This document shows positions 45,067-53,331 of a DNA stretch of 64,000 nucleotides, in pieces; position 1 is the stretch's first letter; every line of letters starts with the position of its first letter. The position numbers and the translations under genes are program-made. This DNA is from an uncultured Flavobacteriales bacterium. GTDB lineage: Bacteria > Bacteroidota > Bacteroidia > Flavobacteriales_D > Sanyastnellaceae. The stretch spans positions 1 through 64,000 of the forward strand of contig CALKFF010000003.1 in NCBI GenBank assembly GCA_938084585.1. The letters run 5' to 3'. Below the pieces are notes generated by a model. The model was not told where the DNA came from. It ran no database searches and saw nothing but the letters and a program-made list of their open reading frames with translations.

Positions 45067-45879
45067 ATGGGAAAAATCATTGCTGTAGCGAACCAAAAAG
45101 GTGGGGTTGGAAAGACCACCACAGCCATCAATTTGGGGGCTTGTCTGGGGGTGTTGGAATACAAAACCCTTCTCGTGGACCTCGACCCGCAAGCGAACGC
45201 ATCGAGCGGCGTGGGCGTCGACCCCCGACAGGTCGTTCAAGGCAGCTACGAGGTGATTTCTGGCGACGCGCCGTTGCGCGACTGCATTGTTCCATCCTCT
45301 TCCCCCAACCTTGACGTGCTCCCCACCAACCTCGACCTGGTGGGTGCCGAGATCGAGTTGGTCCACGCCGACCAACGGGAACGGAAATTGCGTCAAGCCC
45401 TTGAAGGGGTTCGCGACGACTACGACTTCATTGTGCTGGACTGCTCCCCAAGTTTGGGCTTGCTTACGTTGAACGCCCTCACGGCTGCAGACAGCGTCAT
45501 GGTGCCTGTCCAATGCGAATACTTCGCATTGGAGGGGCTGGGCAAATTGCTCAACACGGTGAAGATTGTGCAGACCCAGTTGAACCCATCTCTGGCGGTG
45601 GAAGGCATCTTGCTGACGATGTACGACACGCGGTTGCGTCTTGCGAACCAGGTTGTGGAAGAGGTGCGCACGCACTTCCAAGATTTGGTCTTGAACACGG
45701 TCATCCACCGCAACACCCGCCTCGGGGAAGCCCCAAGCCACGGTGAAAGCATCATCCTCCATGACGCGTCGTGCAAAGGGTCCATCAACTACCTGAACCT
45801 CGCGCGCGAGTTGCTTCAGAAGAACGACATGACCCAGATGCGGACCGAGGACAAGTACATCAGCCATGGCGCCCAGTAA
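45067..45879 (+). CDS. parA: Chromosome partitioning ATPase ParA/Soj
   Basis: 270 residues. Deviant Walker A KGGVGKTTTAINLG at residues 11-24, DLDPQANASSG (A'), FIVLDCSPSLGLLTLNAL (Walker B), VPVQCEYFALEGLGKLLNTV, and RLGEAPSHG near the C-terminus. ATP-dependent DNA-bound dimer that, with ParB, separates the replication origins. Chromosomal Soj type (no N-terminal HTH). Overlaps parB by 14 bases. Confidence 0.96.
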   Translation: MGKIIAVANQKGGVGKTTTAINLGACLGVLEYKTLLVDLDPQANASSGVGVDPRQVVQGSYEVISGDAPLRDCIVPSSSPNLDVLPTNLDLVGAEIELVHADQRERKLRQALEGVRDDYDFIVLDCSPSLGLLTLNALTAADSVMVPVQCEYFALEGLGKLLNTVKIVQTQLNPSLAVEGILLTMYDTRLRLANQVVEEVRTHFQDLVLNTVIHRNTRLGEAPSHGESIILHDASCKGSINYLNLARELLQKNDMTQMRTEDKYISHGAQ

Positions 45880-46798
45880 GGGGCTTGGACGTGGACTGGA
45901 CGCCTTGTTGGGCCACCCGAGCGACGCCCGACCTGCTACCCAGGCGGTTTCTGCACGCACGGCGGCTGGCGTTCCAAGACCTTCCTCGGCGGTTCGGCAA
46001 GTGCCCATCGCCGACATCGAAGCCAACCCGAACCAACCTCGGCAAGAATTTGACAAAGCCGGGCTGAAGGCCTTGGCGGAAAGCATTGACGCGCTGGGAA
46101 TCATCCAGCCCATCACCCTTCGCCGGGTGCGCGCTTCGAAATTTCAAATCATCTCAGGCGAGCGGCGGTTTCGTGCGGCCCAGATGGTGGGGCTCGACGC
46201 CTTGCCTGCGTACGTGCGTGAGGCCGACGACCAAACCCTTTTGGAGATGGCGTTGGTGGAAAACATCCAGCGCGAAGACTTGAACCCCCTTGAGGTGGCG
46301 CTGAGCTACAAGCGTCTGATGGACGACTGCGGGTTGACCCAGCAGGAGCTTGGCAAGCGTGTGGGCAAAGCGCGGTCTTCCGTGACCAACCACCTGCGCA
46401 CCTTGGACTTGCCCCTGCGCATCCAGCACATGCTTCGGGAAGGCCTACTGGGCCTGGGACACGCCAAGGCCTTGGCTGGCTTGTCTGGGAACGACGCGTT
46501 GTACCAACAAGTGGCGCTGGCAGAAAAAGCCCTGGCTGAAGGGGCCAGCGTGCGTGAACTGGAGTCTTGGGTGAAAGCGCTCAAATCCCCTGGGACCGCA
46601 TCCGCGAAGTCACAGAGAGAACGGCTGGCCGTTCGGGAAGACGAGACCTTGGCCTTGGACCGACTGCGGATGAAGCTGAGCGACACCCACGCCAAGCTCG
46701 CCATCCAACGCAGCCCCAAGGGCGGAGGCCAAATCACCCTGAAATACCAGGACCTCACGGACCTCGAATCCATCCTCAACAAACTCGGTCTGCATTGA
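45866..46798 (+). CDS. parB: Chromosome partitioning protein ParB/Spo0J
   Basis: 310 residues starting with the ParA-stimulating peptide KGLGRGLDALLG. CTPase/ParB domain (VPIADIEANPNQPRQEFD, SIDALGIIQPITLRR, ISGERRFRAAQMVG), HTH domain that binds parS (LTQQELGKRVGKARSSVTNHLRTL, LGLGHAKALAGL) and C-terminal dimerisation segment. I did not find a convincing parS palindrome in the window. Confidence 0.96.
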   Translation: MAPSKGLGRGLDALLGHPSDARPATQAVSARTAAGVPRPSSAVRQVPIADIEANPNQPRQEFDKAGLKALAESIDALGIIQPITLRRVRASKFQIISGERRFRAAQMVGLDALPAYVREADDQTLLEMALVENIQREDLNPLEVALSYKRLMDDCGLTQQELGKRVGKARSSVTNHLRTLDLPLRIQHMLREGLLGLGHAKALAGLSGNDALYQQVALAEKALAEGASVRELESWVKALKSPGTASAKSQRERLAVREDETLALDRLRMKLSDTHAKLAIQRSPKGGGQITLKYQDLTDLESILNKLGLH

Positions 46799-47358
46799 AG
46801 GTTGCTTGCGTCTGGATCGGAGCCCTCGTTCTCAGCTGGGGCGTGGCTTGGTCCCCGCAGGCCCACGGCCAAGAGGCGCCGCTTGACAGCACATCGCTGC
46901 GCGTGAAGCGCACCACGGTTTGGGCGGCATGTGTCCCAGGCATGGGCCAAATCCTGAACAAACAAGTCTGGAAGGTTCCCGTCGTTTGGGGAGGCTTGGG
47001 GTACGCTGTGTGGTCCACGCAAGGCAACGTCCAAGAATTTCGGGCCAGCCTCGACGACCTCATCGCCCTGACCGACGACGACCCCTCCACCACACCTGTG
47101 CTCAGGGACGAGTTTGGAAACTTCTACACCGAGAACGCACTTGAGGAACGCGCCCTCTTCTACCGAAGAAACCGCGACCTCAGCATCTTGTCCATCTTGC
47201 TGGCGCATGGCCTGCAAGTGTTGGACGCCAACACCGGTGCCTTGCTCCGAGGATTGGACACGTCCGACGACTTGAACGCAGGACTGACCTCCGTGTTTGG
47301 CAAGCCCGGGGTTCGCGTCACTTGGGCCTTTCAACGCCGCCGAACCTCGACGCCATGA
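46795..47358 (+). CDS. DUF5683 exported/membrane protein
   Basis: 187 residues. TTG start at 46795 overlapping the parB stop (TTGA), giving MKVACVWIGALVLSW as signal or anchor; the track's longer ORF runs inside parB in another frame. Mature part: RTTVWAACVPGMGQILNKQVWKVPVVWGGLGYAVW (hydrophobic, with the conserved PGxGQ), EERALFYRRNRDLSILSILLAHGLQVLDA and AGLTSVFGKPGVRVTWAF. Matches DUF5683, a family that regularly lies between parB and dapB in Bacteroidetes. Function unknown; probably two-helix membrane protein. Confidence 0.82.
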   Translation: MKVACVWIGALVLSWGVAWSPQAHGQEAPLDSTSLRVKRTTVWAACVPGMGQILNKQVWKVPVVWGGLGYAVWSTQGNVQEFRASLDDLIALTDDDPSTTPVLRDEFGNFYTENALEERALFYRRNRDLSILSILLAHGLQVLDANTGALLRGLDTSDDLNAGLTSVFGKPGVRVTWAFQRRRTSTP

Positions 47359-48053
47359 CGCAACTCCCCCTCCCTTCCCACATGCCGCCCCTTGCGGTGG
47401 TCGGCGCCGGAAAACTTGGGCAGGCCGTGGCCCACGCTTGGTCTGACGCGGGGGGGACCCTCGGCGCTCAGGTTCAAGCGGGCATGGCGTGGTCGCCCGA
47501 GGGCATTGTTTTCGAAGCGACCGAACCCTCGGCGGCCTTGGGCAATTTGACACGGTGCGTCGAGGCAGGGGTGCCCGTGGTGACCGGCACCACAGGGTGG
47601 CATCAGGACCTTGACAAGCTTCAAGTCGCAGCATCAGAACGCGGAACGACTGTCTTTTGGAGCACCAACTTCAGCCCAGGCGTGCACGCCACCAACCTGG
47701 TCGCCCGAGAAGCGGCCCGCGTGTTTGCCCTGCTCGAAGGGTACAAGGCGTCCATCCACGAGGTGCACCACACCCACAAGAAGGACGCGCCCTCGGGAAC
47801 CGCCCTGACGTTGAAATCCCATGTGGAACAAGGAGGTTGGCCCCACCCGATTGCCGTGACTTCTGAACGCACGAGGGACGTGGTGGGTTTGCACACGTTG
47901 GCGTGGAACTCCGTCCACGATGCCGTTGTTTTGCAACACGAAGCCAAATCCAGGCAAGGGTTTGCCGAAGGCGCCGTCCTCGCCCTGCGCTGGACGTGGG
48001 CCAAACACCTTGCCAACGACCACGGCGTTTACACCATGACTGACCTTTTCTGA
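47355..48053 (+). CDS. dapB: 4-hydroxy-tetrahydrodipicolinate reductase
   Basis: 232 residues. NAD(P)H-dependent step of the diaminopimelate/lysine pathway. VVGAGKLGQAVA (nucleotide loop), VTGTTGWHQDL, WSTNFSPGVHATNLVAREAARV, IHEVHHTHKKDAPSGTAL with the catalytic His pair and Lys, and SERTRDVVGLHTL. Slightly short but complete. Start ATG 47355 overlaps the previous stop (ATGA). Supplies meso-diaminopimelate for peptidoglycan. Confidence 0.94.
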   Translation: MTQLPLPSHMPPLAVVGAGKLGQAVAHAWSDAGGTLGAQVQAGMAWSPEGIVFEATEPSAALGNLTRCVEAGVPVVTGTTGWHQDLDKLQVAASERGTTVFWSTNFSPGVHATNLVAREAARVFALLEGYKASIHEVHHTHKKDAPSGTALTLKSHVEQGGWPHPIAVTSERTRDVVGLHTLAWNSVHDAVVLQHEAKSRQGFAEGAVLALRWTWAKHLANDHGVYTMTDLF

Positions 48054-48055
48054 CC

Positions 48056-49651
48056 ATGCATCTCATTCCTTGGATCCTCTTGGCTTTGGCCATCTTGGTG
48101 CAACTCGCCGTCTTGCCCGTGCTCATCAAGCGCAATGACGCCGACGGCCCCGCATGGCAAGGGGCCGTGCCCGGCTTGCACTTTTTCCCCTGGCTCGATT
48201 TGATCGGCCGTCCCAAGCATTGGGCCCTGTTTCTTTTGGTGCCAGGCATCAACCTCCTCATGCTCACAATCATGCACGTGGAGCTCGGCCTTGCGTTTGG
48301 CAAGCGCTCCACGAAAGACCAGTGGATGTTTGGCGCCCTCCCATGGTGGGCGTTGTGGGAGCTGCGTCAGCAGGACCAAGCTTGGGTGGGAAAACGAGAC
48401 TGGTCCAAAACGCGCAAGTCCACGGCCCGAGAATGGAGCGAAGCCCTGTTGTGGGCCGTCGTGGTCGCGGGCTCCCTGCGCATGCTCATCGTCGAGCCCT
48501 TCACCATCCCCACGCCTTCCATGGAAGGGTCCATGCTTGTGGGAGATTACCTCATTGTCGACAAGACGGCGTACGGCCCCAAGTTGCCCCAGACCCCCGT
48601 GTCTATGCCGTTCATTCACAACGCCCTGCCTGGGGGCCTGACCCCGAGCTACACCAGCTGGTTCACCACGCCGTACACCCGTCTCCCGGGATGGCGGGGG
48701 GTGAAGCGCTACGACGCGGTGGTGTTCAGCTTCCCTTTGGGCGACACGGTGTACGTCGACCCGGTGTTGGTGGGACACGACACGCAGGCACTCCTGCGCC
48801 GTGAAGGCATTCGGCGTGCAGGCGGGGACGTCCAATCCTTCTCTTTGGCCCCTGACAAGTACATGGACGAAGCGCGCAAGCAAGCGGCCAAATCTCCTGG
48901 GTTGCGGGCGCGACCCATCGACAAGATGGAGAACTACGTGAAGCGGTGCGTGGGCTTGCCGGGAGAAACAGTGAGCGTGGTGGAAGGCCAACTTCACATC
49001 AACGGCGAGGCCATTGAGAACCCCGAAGGACTGCAGATGGAACACCGCGTGGTGTTTGCCAACCAAGCCGAAGCGCAGAATGCCTTCCGAAAACTTGGCC
49101 TGACCAAACTCGACCTCGGCCCTGTGAGCGCAATCCCTGAAGGCATCGCCGCGGTCATGGCCCTGACTGAAAAGGAGGTTCAGGCCATGGGAAATCTGGC
49201 TGTGTCGGTGGAGCCCATGAGCAATGCCCACAGACGGGGACGTCTGGAAATGTTCCCCAACGTGTGGGACCCCGAATTCAACGCGTGGGATCCTGACAAC
49301 TTCGGGCCCGTCACGTTGCCTCAGGCAGGTGCCACGGTGGAGCTGACCCCGCGCAACTTGGACATTTACCGCCGCTGGATCACCGTCTACGAAGGCCACG
49401 ACCTCGTGGAGCGTCCCGACGGACAAGTGACCCTGGACGGAGAGCCAGCCACGACGTACACCTTCGGCATGGACGGGTATTGGATGATGGGCGACAACCG
49501 CCACCGCTCGGCCGACAGCCGCATGTGGGGGTTTGTGCCTGAAAACCACATCGTAGGGCGGGCGTCGTTCATTTGGTTCAGCAAGCAAAACGAGGCGCAG
49601 CACGGCGAAGCCAAAATCCGGTGGGACCGCATGATGAAAACCGTCAAGTGA
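48056..49651 (+). CDS. lepB: Signal peptidase I (long Bacteroidetes form)
   Basis: 531 residues, far longer than E. coli LepB (324). Two N-terminal membrane helices (about 1-20 and 45-75) and a third before the catalytic domain. Catalytic Ser in PSMEGSMLVGD (about residue 160), YDAVVFSFPLGD, the general-base Lys in YVKRCVGLPGETV, and the box YWMMGDNRHRSADSRMWGFVP near the C-terminus. A large insert (about 225-430) lies between these boxes. Removes signal peptides of exported proteins. Two bases after dapB; its stop overlaps the wbqC GTG. Confidence 0.93.
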   Translation: MHLIPWILLALAILVQLAVLPVLIKRNDADGPAWQGAVPGLHFFPWLDLIGRPKHWALFLLVPGINLLMLTIMHVELGLAFGKRSTKDQWMFGALPWWALWELRQQDQAWVGKRDWSKTRKSTAREWSEALLWAVVVAGSLRMLIVEPFTIPTPSMEGSMLVGDYLIVDKTAYGPKLPQTPVSMPFIHNALPGGLTPSYTSWFTTPYTRLPGWRGVKRYDAVVFSFPLGDTVYVDPVLVGHDTQALLRREGIRRAGGDVQSFSLAPDKYMDEARKQAAKSPGLRARPIDKMENYVKRCVGLPGETVSVVEGQLHINGEAIENPEGLQMEHRVVFANQAEAQNAFRKLGLTKLDLGPVSAIPEGIAAVMALTEKEVQAMGNLAVSVEPMSNAHRRGRLEMFPNVWDPEFNAWDPDNFGPVTLPQAGATVELTPRNLDIYRRWITVYEGHDLVERPDGQVTLDGEPATTYTFGMDGYWMMGDNRHRSADSRMWGFVPENHIVGRASFIWFSKQNEAQHGEAKIRWDRMMKTVK

Positions 49652-50268
49652 GCGGTGCACGGGCCATCCTGCCCGCCGCGTTGTTCCCCCCGGCCGCGTG
49701 GTTCGAGGTCGCCCGAAAGCCGAGAACGTTGGTGTGCCAGCACGAACACTACGTCAAGCAGAGCCTGAGAAACCGCATTGCCTTGGTCCAGAGCCAAGGC
49801 CCTTGTTTTGTCACGGTGCCCGTGCACCGGCGGGGTGCGGCAAGCCGGGGGCTTCGCGACATCTTCTTCACCGACAAGGTTCATCCGGGCCTCTTGCTCA
49901 AACCCCTTCGCACCAATTGTGGCAGTGCGCCGTTTTTCGAGCACTACATGGACGACGTGGAACGTTGGTCGTTCGACCACCTTCAACCCGGCGGGTCGTG
50001 GCTTGACGCCGCCCTGGCCTCGACCACCTTGGCCAGCGGCTGGCTCGGGCAGGCGCACCCGGCGCTCACACCTTCCTACCTCGAGGCGGAACCTTATGCA
50101 GACTGGCGGCGGAAAGGGCGTTGGCTCGACGTCTCCACCGCGCCCTATCCCCAAGTTTTTGAAGACAGGCTGGGCTTTGTTGGAGGTCGGTCGATCCTCG
50201 ACGTGGTCTTCCACCTCGGGCCGGAAGCCGCCTCTTTACCTTCGCGCCATGGAGACACCCCCACTTGA
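49648..50268 (+). CDS. WbqC-family protein
   Basis: 206 residues, GTG start overlapping lepB (GTGA). Features of the WbqC family: FEVARKPRTLVCQHEHYVKQSLRNRIALVQSQGPCFVTVPV, PLRTNCGSAPFFEHYMDDV, and a final GRSILDVVFHLGPEA. WbqC proteins are named from O-antigen clusters and may handle sugar-nucleotide or acyl groups, but no activity is settled. Its position after lepB is a conserved Bacteroidetes arrangement. The last 20 bases overlap gcvT, whose promoter box lies inside this gene. Confidence 0.82.
   Translation: MSGARAILPAALFPPAAWFEVARKPRTLVCQHEHYVKQSLRNRIALVQSQGPCFVTVPVHRRGAASRGLRDIFFTDKVHPGLLLKPLRTNCGSAPFFEHYMDDVERWSFDHLQPGGSWLDAALASTTLASGWLGQAHPALTPSYLEAEPYADWRRKGRWLDVSTAPYPQVFEDRLGFVGGRSILDVVFHLGPEAASLPSRHGDTPT
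50237..50244 (+). promoter_or_regulatory. Candidate -7 box of gcvT inside wbqC
   Basis: TACCTTCG, then CGCC and the gcvT ATG at 50249. Predicts a leaderless gcvT message transcribed from within the end of the wbqC coding region. Confidence 0.48.
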
Positions 50269-51355
50269 ACTCACCCCCCTCCACGATGCGCACCTTGCGG
50301 CGGGAGGCAAGATGGTTCCCTTCGCTGGGTTCAACATGCCTGTGCAATACGCCGGGCTGAAGGAAGAGCACCACGCCGTGCGCGACCACGTTGGCATGTT
50401 TGACGTGAGCCACATGGGCGAGTTTTTCGTGTCTGGACCAGACGCGTTGGCCTTGGTCCAGTGGGTGTCCAGCAACGACGCCAGCGCCTTGTTCGACGGC
50501 AAAGTCCAATACAGCTGCATGCCCAACGGCCGCGGCGGCATCGTGGACGACTTGTTGGTGTATCGGATGGCGGAAGACCGGTACATGCTCGTTGTCAACG
50601 CAAGCAACCGGGCCAAAGACTGGGCTTGGATTCAATCCCAAGTCGACGAGAAAGGCTTCGACGTGTCGCTCGAAGACGCCAGCGACAGGCATGCGTTGAT
50701 CGCGCTCCAAGGCCCGGAAGCCCAACGCGTCCTCGGGCAGCTGTCCCCGTCCCGCAAGGATGGTCAGCCTTGGGAAGAGCTTACCTACTACACCTTCGCT
50801 GAAGGCACGCTCCTTGGATCCAACGTCTTGGTGTCGGCCACAGGCTACACCGGCGCCGGCGGCGTGGAGATTTACGTGGTGCCAGAAGGGGTGGAAGCCA
50901 TCTGGCGCGCCTTGTTGGATGCTGGCGTGCCGCCATGCGGACTCGGCGCCCGCGACACGTTGCGCATGGAAATGGGGTTCTGCCTCTACGGCAACGACAT
51001 CGACGACACCACCTCCCCCATGGCCGCCGGACTGGGCTGGGTCACGAAGTTCACCAAGGACTTCGTGGACGCCGACACCCTGAAGGCCCACAAGTCCGAC
51101 GGCACGCCGCAACGGCTGCGGGGACTGGTCATGGACGACCGAGGGATTCCTCGCCAGGGGTACGACGTGGTGGACGCGTCAGGCCAGGTGGTGGGAACCG
51201 TCACGAGCGGAACGATGTCCCCTTCCTTAGGCCATGGCATCGGGATGGCCTACCTTGACCGCGCTGTGTCCAGCTTGGGCACGGACCTGTTCGTCCAAAT
51301 CCGAAACAAAAGGGTGGCCTGCCACGTGGTGAAGTTTCCCTTTTTGACCTCCTGA
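50249..51355 (+). CDS. gcvT: Glycine cleavage system aminomethyltransferase (T protein)
   Basis: 368 residues from ATG 50249, where homology begins (PLHDAHLAAGGKMVPFAGFNMPVQY). Transfers the methylene group from the aminomethyl-lipoyl H protein to tetrahydrofolate. Seen: DVSHMGEFFVSG, the catalytic Asp region (GGIVDDLLVYR), SATGYTGAGGVEIYV, GARDTLRMEMGFCLYGND, and C-terminal barrel (VVGTVTSGTMSPSLGHGIGMAYLD). The track's 525-residue version includes the wbqC region in another frame. gcvP and gcvH are not in this window. Confidence 0.95.
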   Translation: METPPLELTPLHDAHLAAGGKMVPFAGFNMPVQYAGLKEEHHAVRDHVGMFDVSHMGEFFVSGPDALALVQWVSSNDASALFDGKVQYSCMPNGRGGIVDDLLVYRMAEDRYMLVVNASNRAKDWAWIQSQVDEKGFDVSLEDASDRHALIALQGPEAQRVLGQLSPSRKDGQPWEELTYYTFAEGTLLGSNVLVSATGYTGAGGVEIYVVPEGVEAIWRALLDAGVPPCGLGARDTLRMEMGFCLYGNDIDDTTSPMAAGLGWVTKFTKDFVDADTLKAHKSDGTPQRLRGLVMDDRGIPRQGYDVVDASGQVVGTVTSGTMSPSLGHGIGMAYLDRAVSSLGTDLFVQIRNKRVACHVVKFPFLTS

Positions 51356-51374
51356 ATCTGACACCCACGACGTC

Positions 51375-52106
51375 ATGAACCGCATTGAAGTTTGCTTCTC
51401 GCCCGGCGAGTACCACCTCTACGAGCAAGACTTTGACCTCGTGGTCGTCTTGGACGTGCTTCGGGCCACCTCCGCCATTTGCACCGCCATGGAACACGGC
51501 GTGGGGGAAATCATCCCTGTGGCGACGTTAGAGGAAGCTCGGGCGTACAAGGAACAAGGCCACATCGTGGCTGCGGAACGCGGTGGACAAATCGTGGAAG
51601 GGTTTGACATGGGCAATTCTCCCTACAGCTACATGGAACCCGAGCTGAAGGGCAAAACCGTGGTGCTGACCACCACCAACGGCACGAAAGCGATCAACAT
51701 GGCCAAGGACAAGTCCACTGTGGTGGTGGGCGCGCTGAACAACCTCGACGCCATCTGCGCCTGGCTCATTGAGCAAGAGCGCGACGTGTTGGTCTTGGGG
51801 TCGGGGTGGAAGGACAAATTCAACCTGGAGGACACCATTTGTGGCGGGGCCATCGCGGACCTCTGTTTGGCCTCAGGGAAGTTCTACGCGGACGAAGACA
51901 GCACCGTGGCGGCCAAATTCTTGTTCCGTTCGTCGCGCGACAACATGTTCTCTTTCTTGAAGGCCTCCTCGCACAGACGGCGGCTGCGCAAGTTGAATTT
52001 GAACGAGGACGTGAAGTATTGCTTGACGCCAAACAACTGCACAGCCATCCCCATCTTGAAAAACGGTTCCTTGGTTCGGCTGAACCATGAACCGACGTCC
52101 ACTTGA
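51375..52106 (+). CDS. comB: 2-phosphosulfolactate phosphatase family (ComB)
   Basis: 243 residues. Resembles ComB, which dephosphorylates 2-phosphosulfolactate in coenzyme M synthesis: VVVLDVLRATSAICTAMEHGVGEIIPVATLEEA, VAAERGGQIVEGFDMGNSP, VVLTTTNGTKAI, LVLGSGWKDKFNLEDTICGGAI. All family motifs are present and length is normal. Bacteria like this do not make coenzyme M by the methanogen route, so the true substrate may be another phosphorylated acid; sulfolactate metabolism is possible in marine bacteria. Its 3' end overlaps the next gene by 20 bases. Confidence 0.88.
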   Translation: MNRIEVCFSPGEYHLYEQDFDLVVVLDVLRATSAICTAMEHGVGEIIPVATLEEARAYKEQGHIVAAERGGQIVEGFDMGNSPYSYMEPELKGKTVVLTTTNGTKAINMAKDKSTVVVGALNNLDAICAWLIEQERDVLVLGSGWKDKFNLEDTICGGAIADLCLASGKFYADEDSTVAAKFLFRSSRDNMFSFLKASSHRRRLRKLNLNEDVKYCLTPNNCTAIPILKNGSLVRLNHEPTST

Positions 52107-53331
52107 GCTTCTGGCAGGCGCCATCGTCTGCTCCCTCCCTGCCTTGCTGACTGGCTGGGGGTTCTCCCCGCACCGCCACATCCACGCGAAAGCCTGGACG
52201 CAACTGCCCCGTGACCTCCAGGAGGCCTGGGGCGGTGACCCCACCGTCTTGGTGCGCCATGCCACATCCGCCGACGCCCGCAAGCACACCGACACCCTCG
52301 AGCCGTCCCGGCATTACCTCGATTTGGACGACGTCCTGGACGTGTGGACTGAACCTTCGTCGTCCGCCGAGCTTGTGGGCGTGAGCTGGCAAGACTACCG
52401 CACCATGGTGACGTCGGTTGACAGCACCCTGGATCCACGAAGGTTTGGGGTGTTGCCCTGGCAGTTGCATTGGACGTACCGGAAGCTTGTGGCTTTGATG
52501 GCCGCGACAGACTCCACCCCTGTCGCCTTGGACGACGTGCTGCGGACCGCCGCGGATTTGGGACACTACTTGGCGGACGCCCACGTGCCGCTTCACACCA
52601 CCGGGAACTACAACGGCCAACGGACCAACCAAACGGGCATTCACGCCTTGTGGGAAACCCACAATGTGGAGCACCTGATGGCGTCGCACACGTGCGACCT
52701 GTCCGAGGCCCTCCCCGACTACGACCCCCTTTGGACGCCATGGGACATCCTGAGAACGAGCCACAGAGACGTGGCACATGTGCTTGCGGCAGAAGCGGAA
52801 TGGCGACAGCTGACCCAAGCCCACGGATGGGCATTGCGCCGGCGCGGGCGCACACTGTCCATGCTGCCGAGTCCCGAGGCGTTGCATTGCTGGGACAGCC
52901 TGACCGGGCACCGCACATGGCCGAGGTTTTGCGAAACCAGCCACATTGTGGCGTCTGCATGGGTGAGCGCATGGCACGACGCCGGCACCCCAACCTTGGA
53001 CCACAGCCGTCCAGCGTTGCGCGAACCCGGCATGTTGTACCTTTTCAAAACCTGGCTTCATGAACGATTCCACGCACATCCTCCTGTTGGACCCCTTTCA
53101 CGGAGGATCCCACGCCGCTTGGAGTCAAGGCGTCCGAAAAGGACTCACCCGACTTGGACATCGCGTGGAACTTTTCACGTTGCCCGCCAACCATTGGAAG
53201 TGGCGCATGCAAGGCGCCGCGGCCATTTGGGCCAACCAGTTGCAAGACGCGCCTCGCCCAGACGTCCTTCTCACCACGGACATGTGCGACCTCGCGCAGC
53301 TGAAGGGCTTGTTGCCGGCCTCTTGGCATGA
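52087..53331 (+). CDS. Zinc-dependent phospholipase C / S1-P1 nuclease-like protein, 3' end uncertain
   Basis: The ORF is 414 codons, but only about the first 300-325 look real. Possible signal or anchor at the N-terminus (LLAGAIVCSLPALLTG). Zinc-site His/Asp pattern of the phospholipase C/S1-P1 fold: WGFSPHRHIHAKAW, SRHYLDLDDV, LPWQLHWTYRKLV, LGHYLADAHVPLHTTGNYNG, IHALWETHNVEHL. Similar proteins end soon after the SAWHDAG segment (near 52985). After 53060 this frame is a shadow of the next gene, giving an unusual 272-base overlap; a TGA in another frame at 53061-53063 would give the ATGA overlap common here. So a frameshift near the end (real or sequencing) is likely. Confidence 0.62.
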   Translation: MNRRPLELLAGAIVCSLPALLTGWGFSPHRHIHAKAWTQLPRDLQEAWGGDPTVLVRHATSADARKHTDTLEPSRHYLDLDDVLDVWTEPSSSAELVGVSWQDYRTMVTSVDSTLDPRRFGVLPWQLHWTYRKLVALMAATDSTPVALDDVLRTAADLGHYLADAHVPLHTTGNYNGQRTNQTGIHALWETHNVEHLMASHTCDLSEALPDYDPLWTPWDILRTSHRDVAHVLAAEAEWRQLTQAHGWALRRRGRTLSMLPSPEALHCWDSLTGHRTWPRFCETSHIVASAWVSAWHDAGTPTLDHSRPALREPGMLYLFKTWLHERFHAHPPVGPLSRRIPRRLESRRPKRTHPTWTSRGTFHVARQPLEVAHARRRGHLGQPVARRASPRRPSHHGHVRPRAAEGLVAGLLA

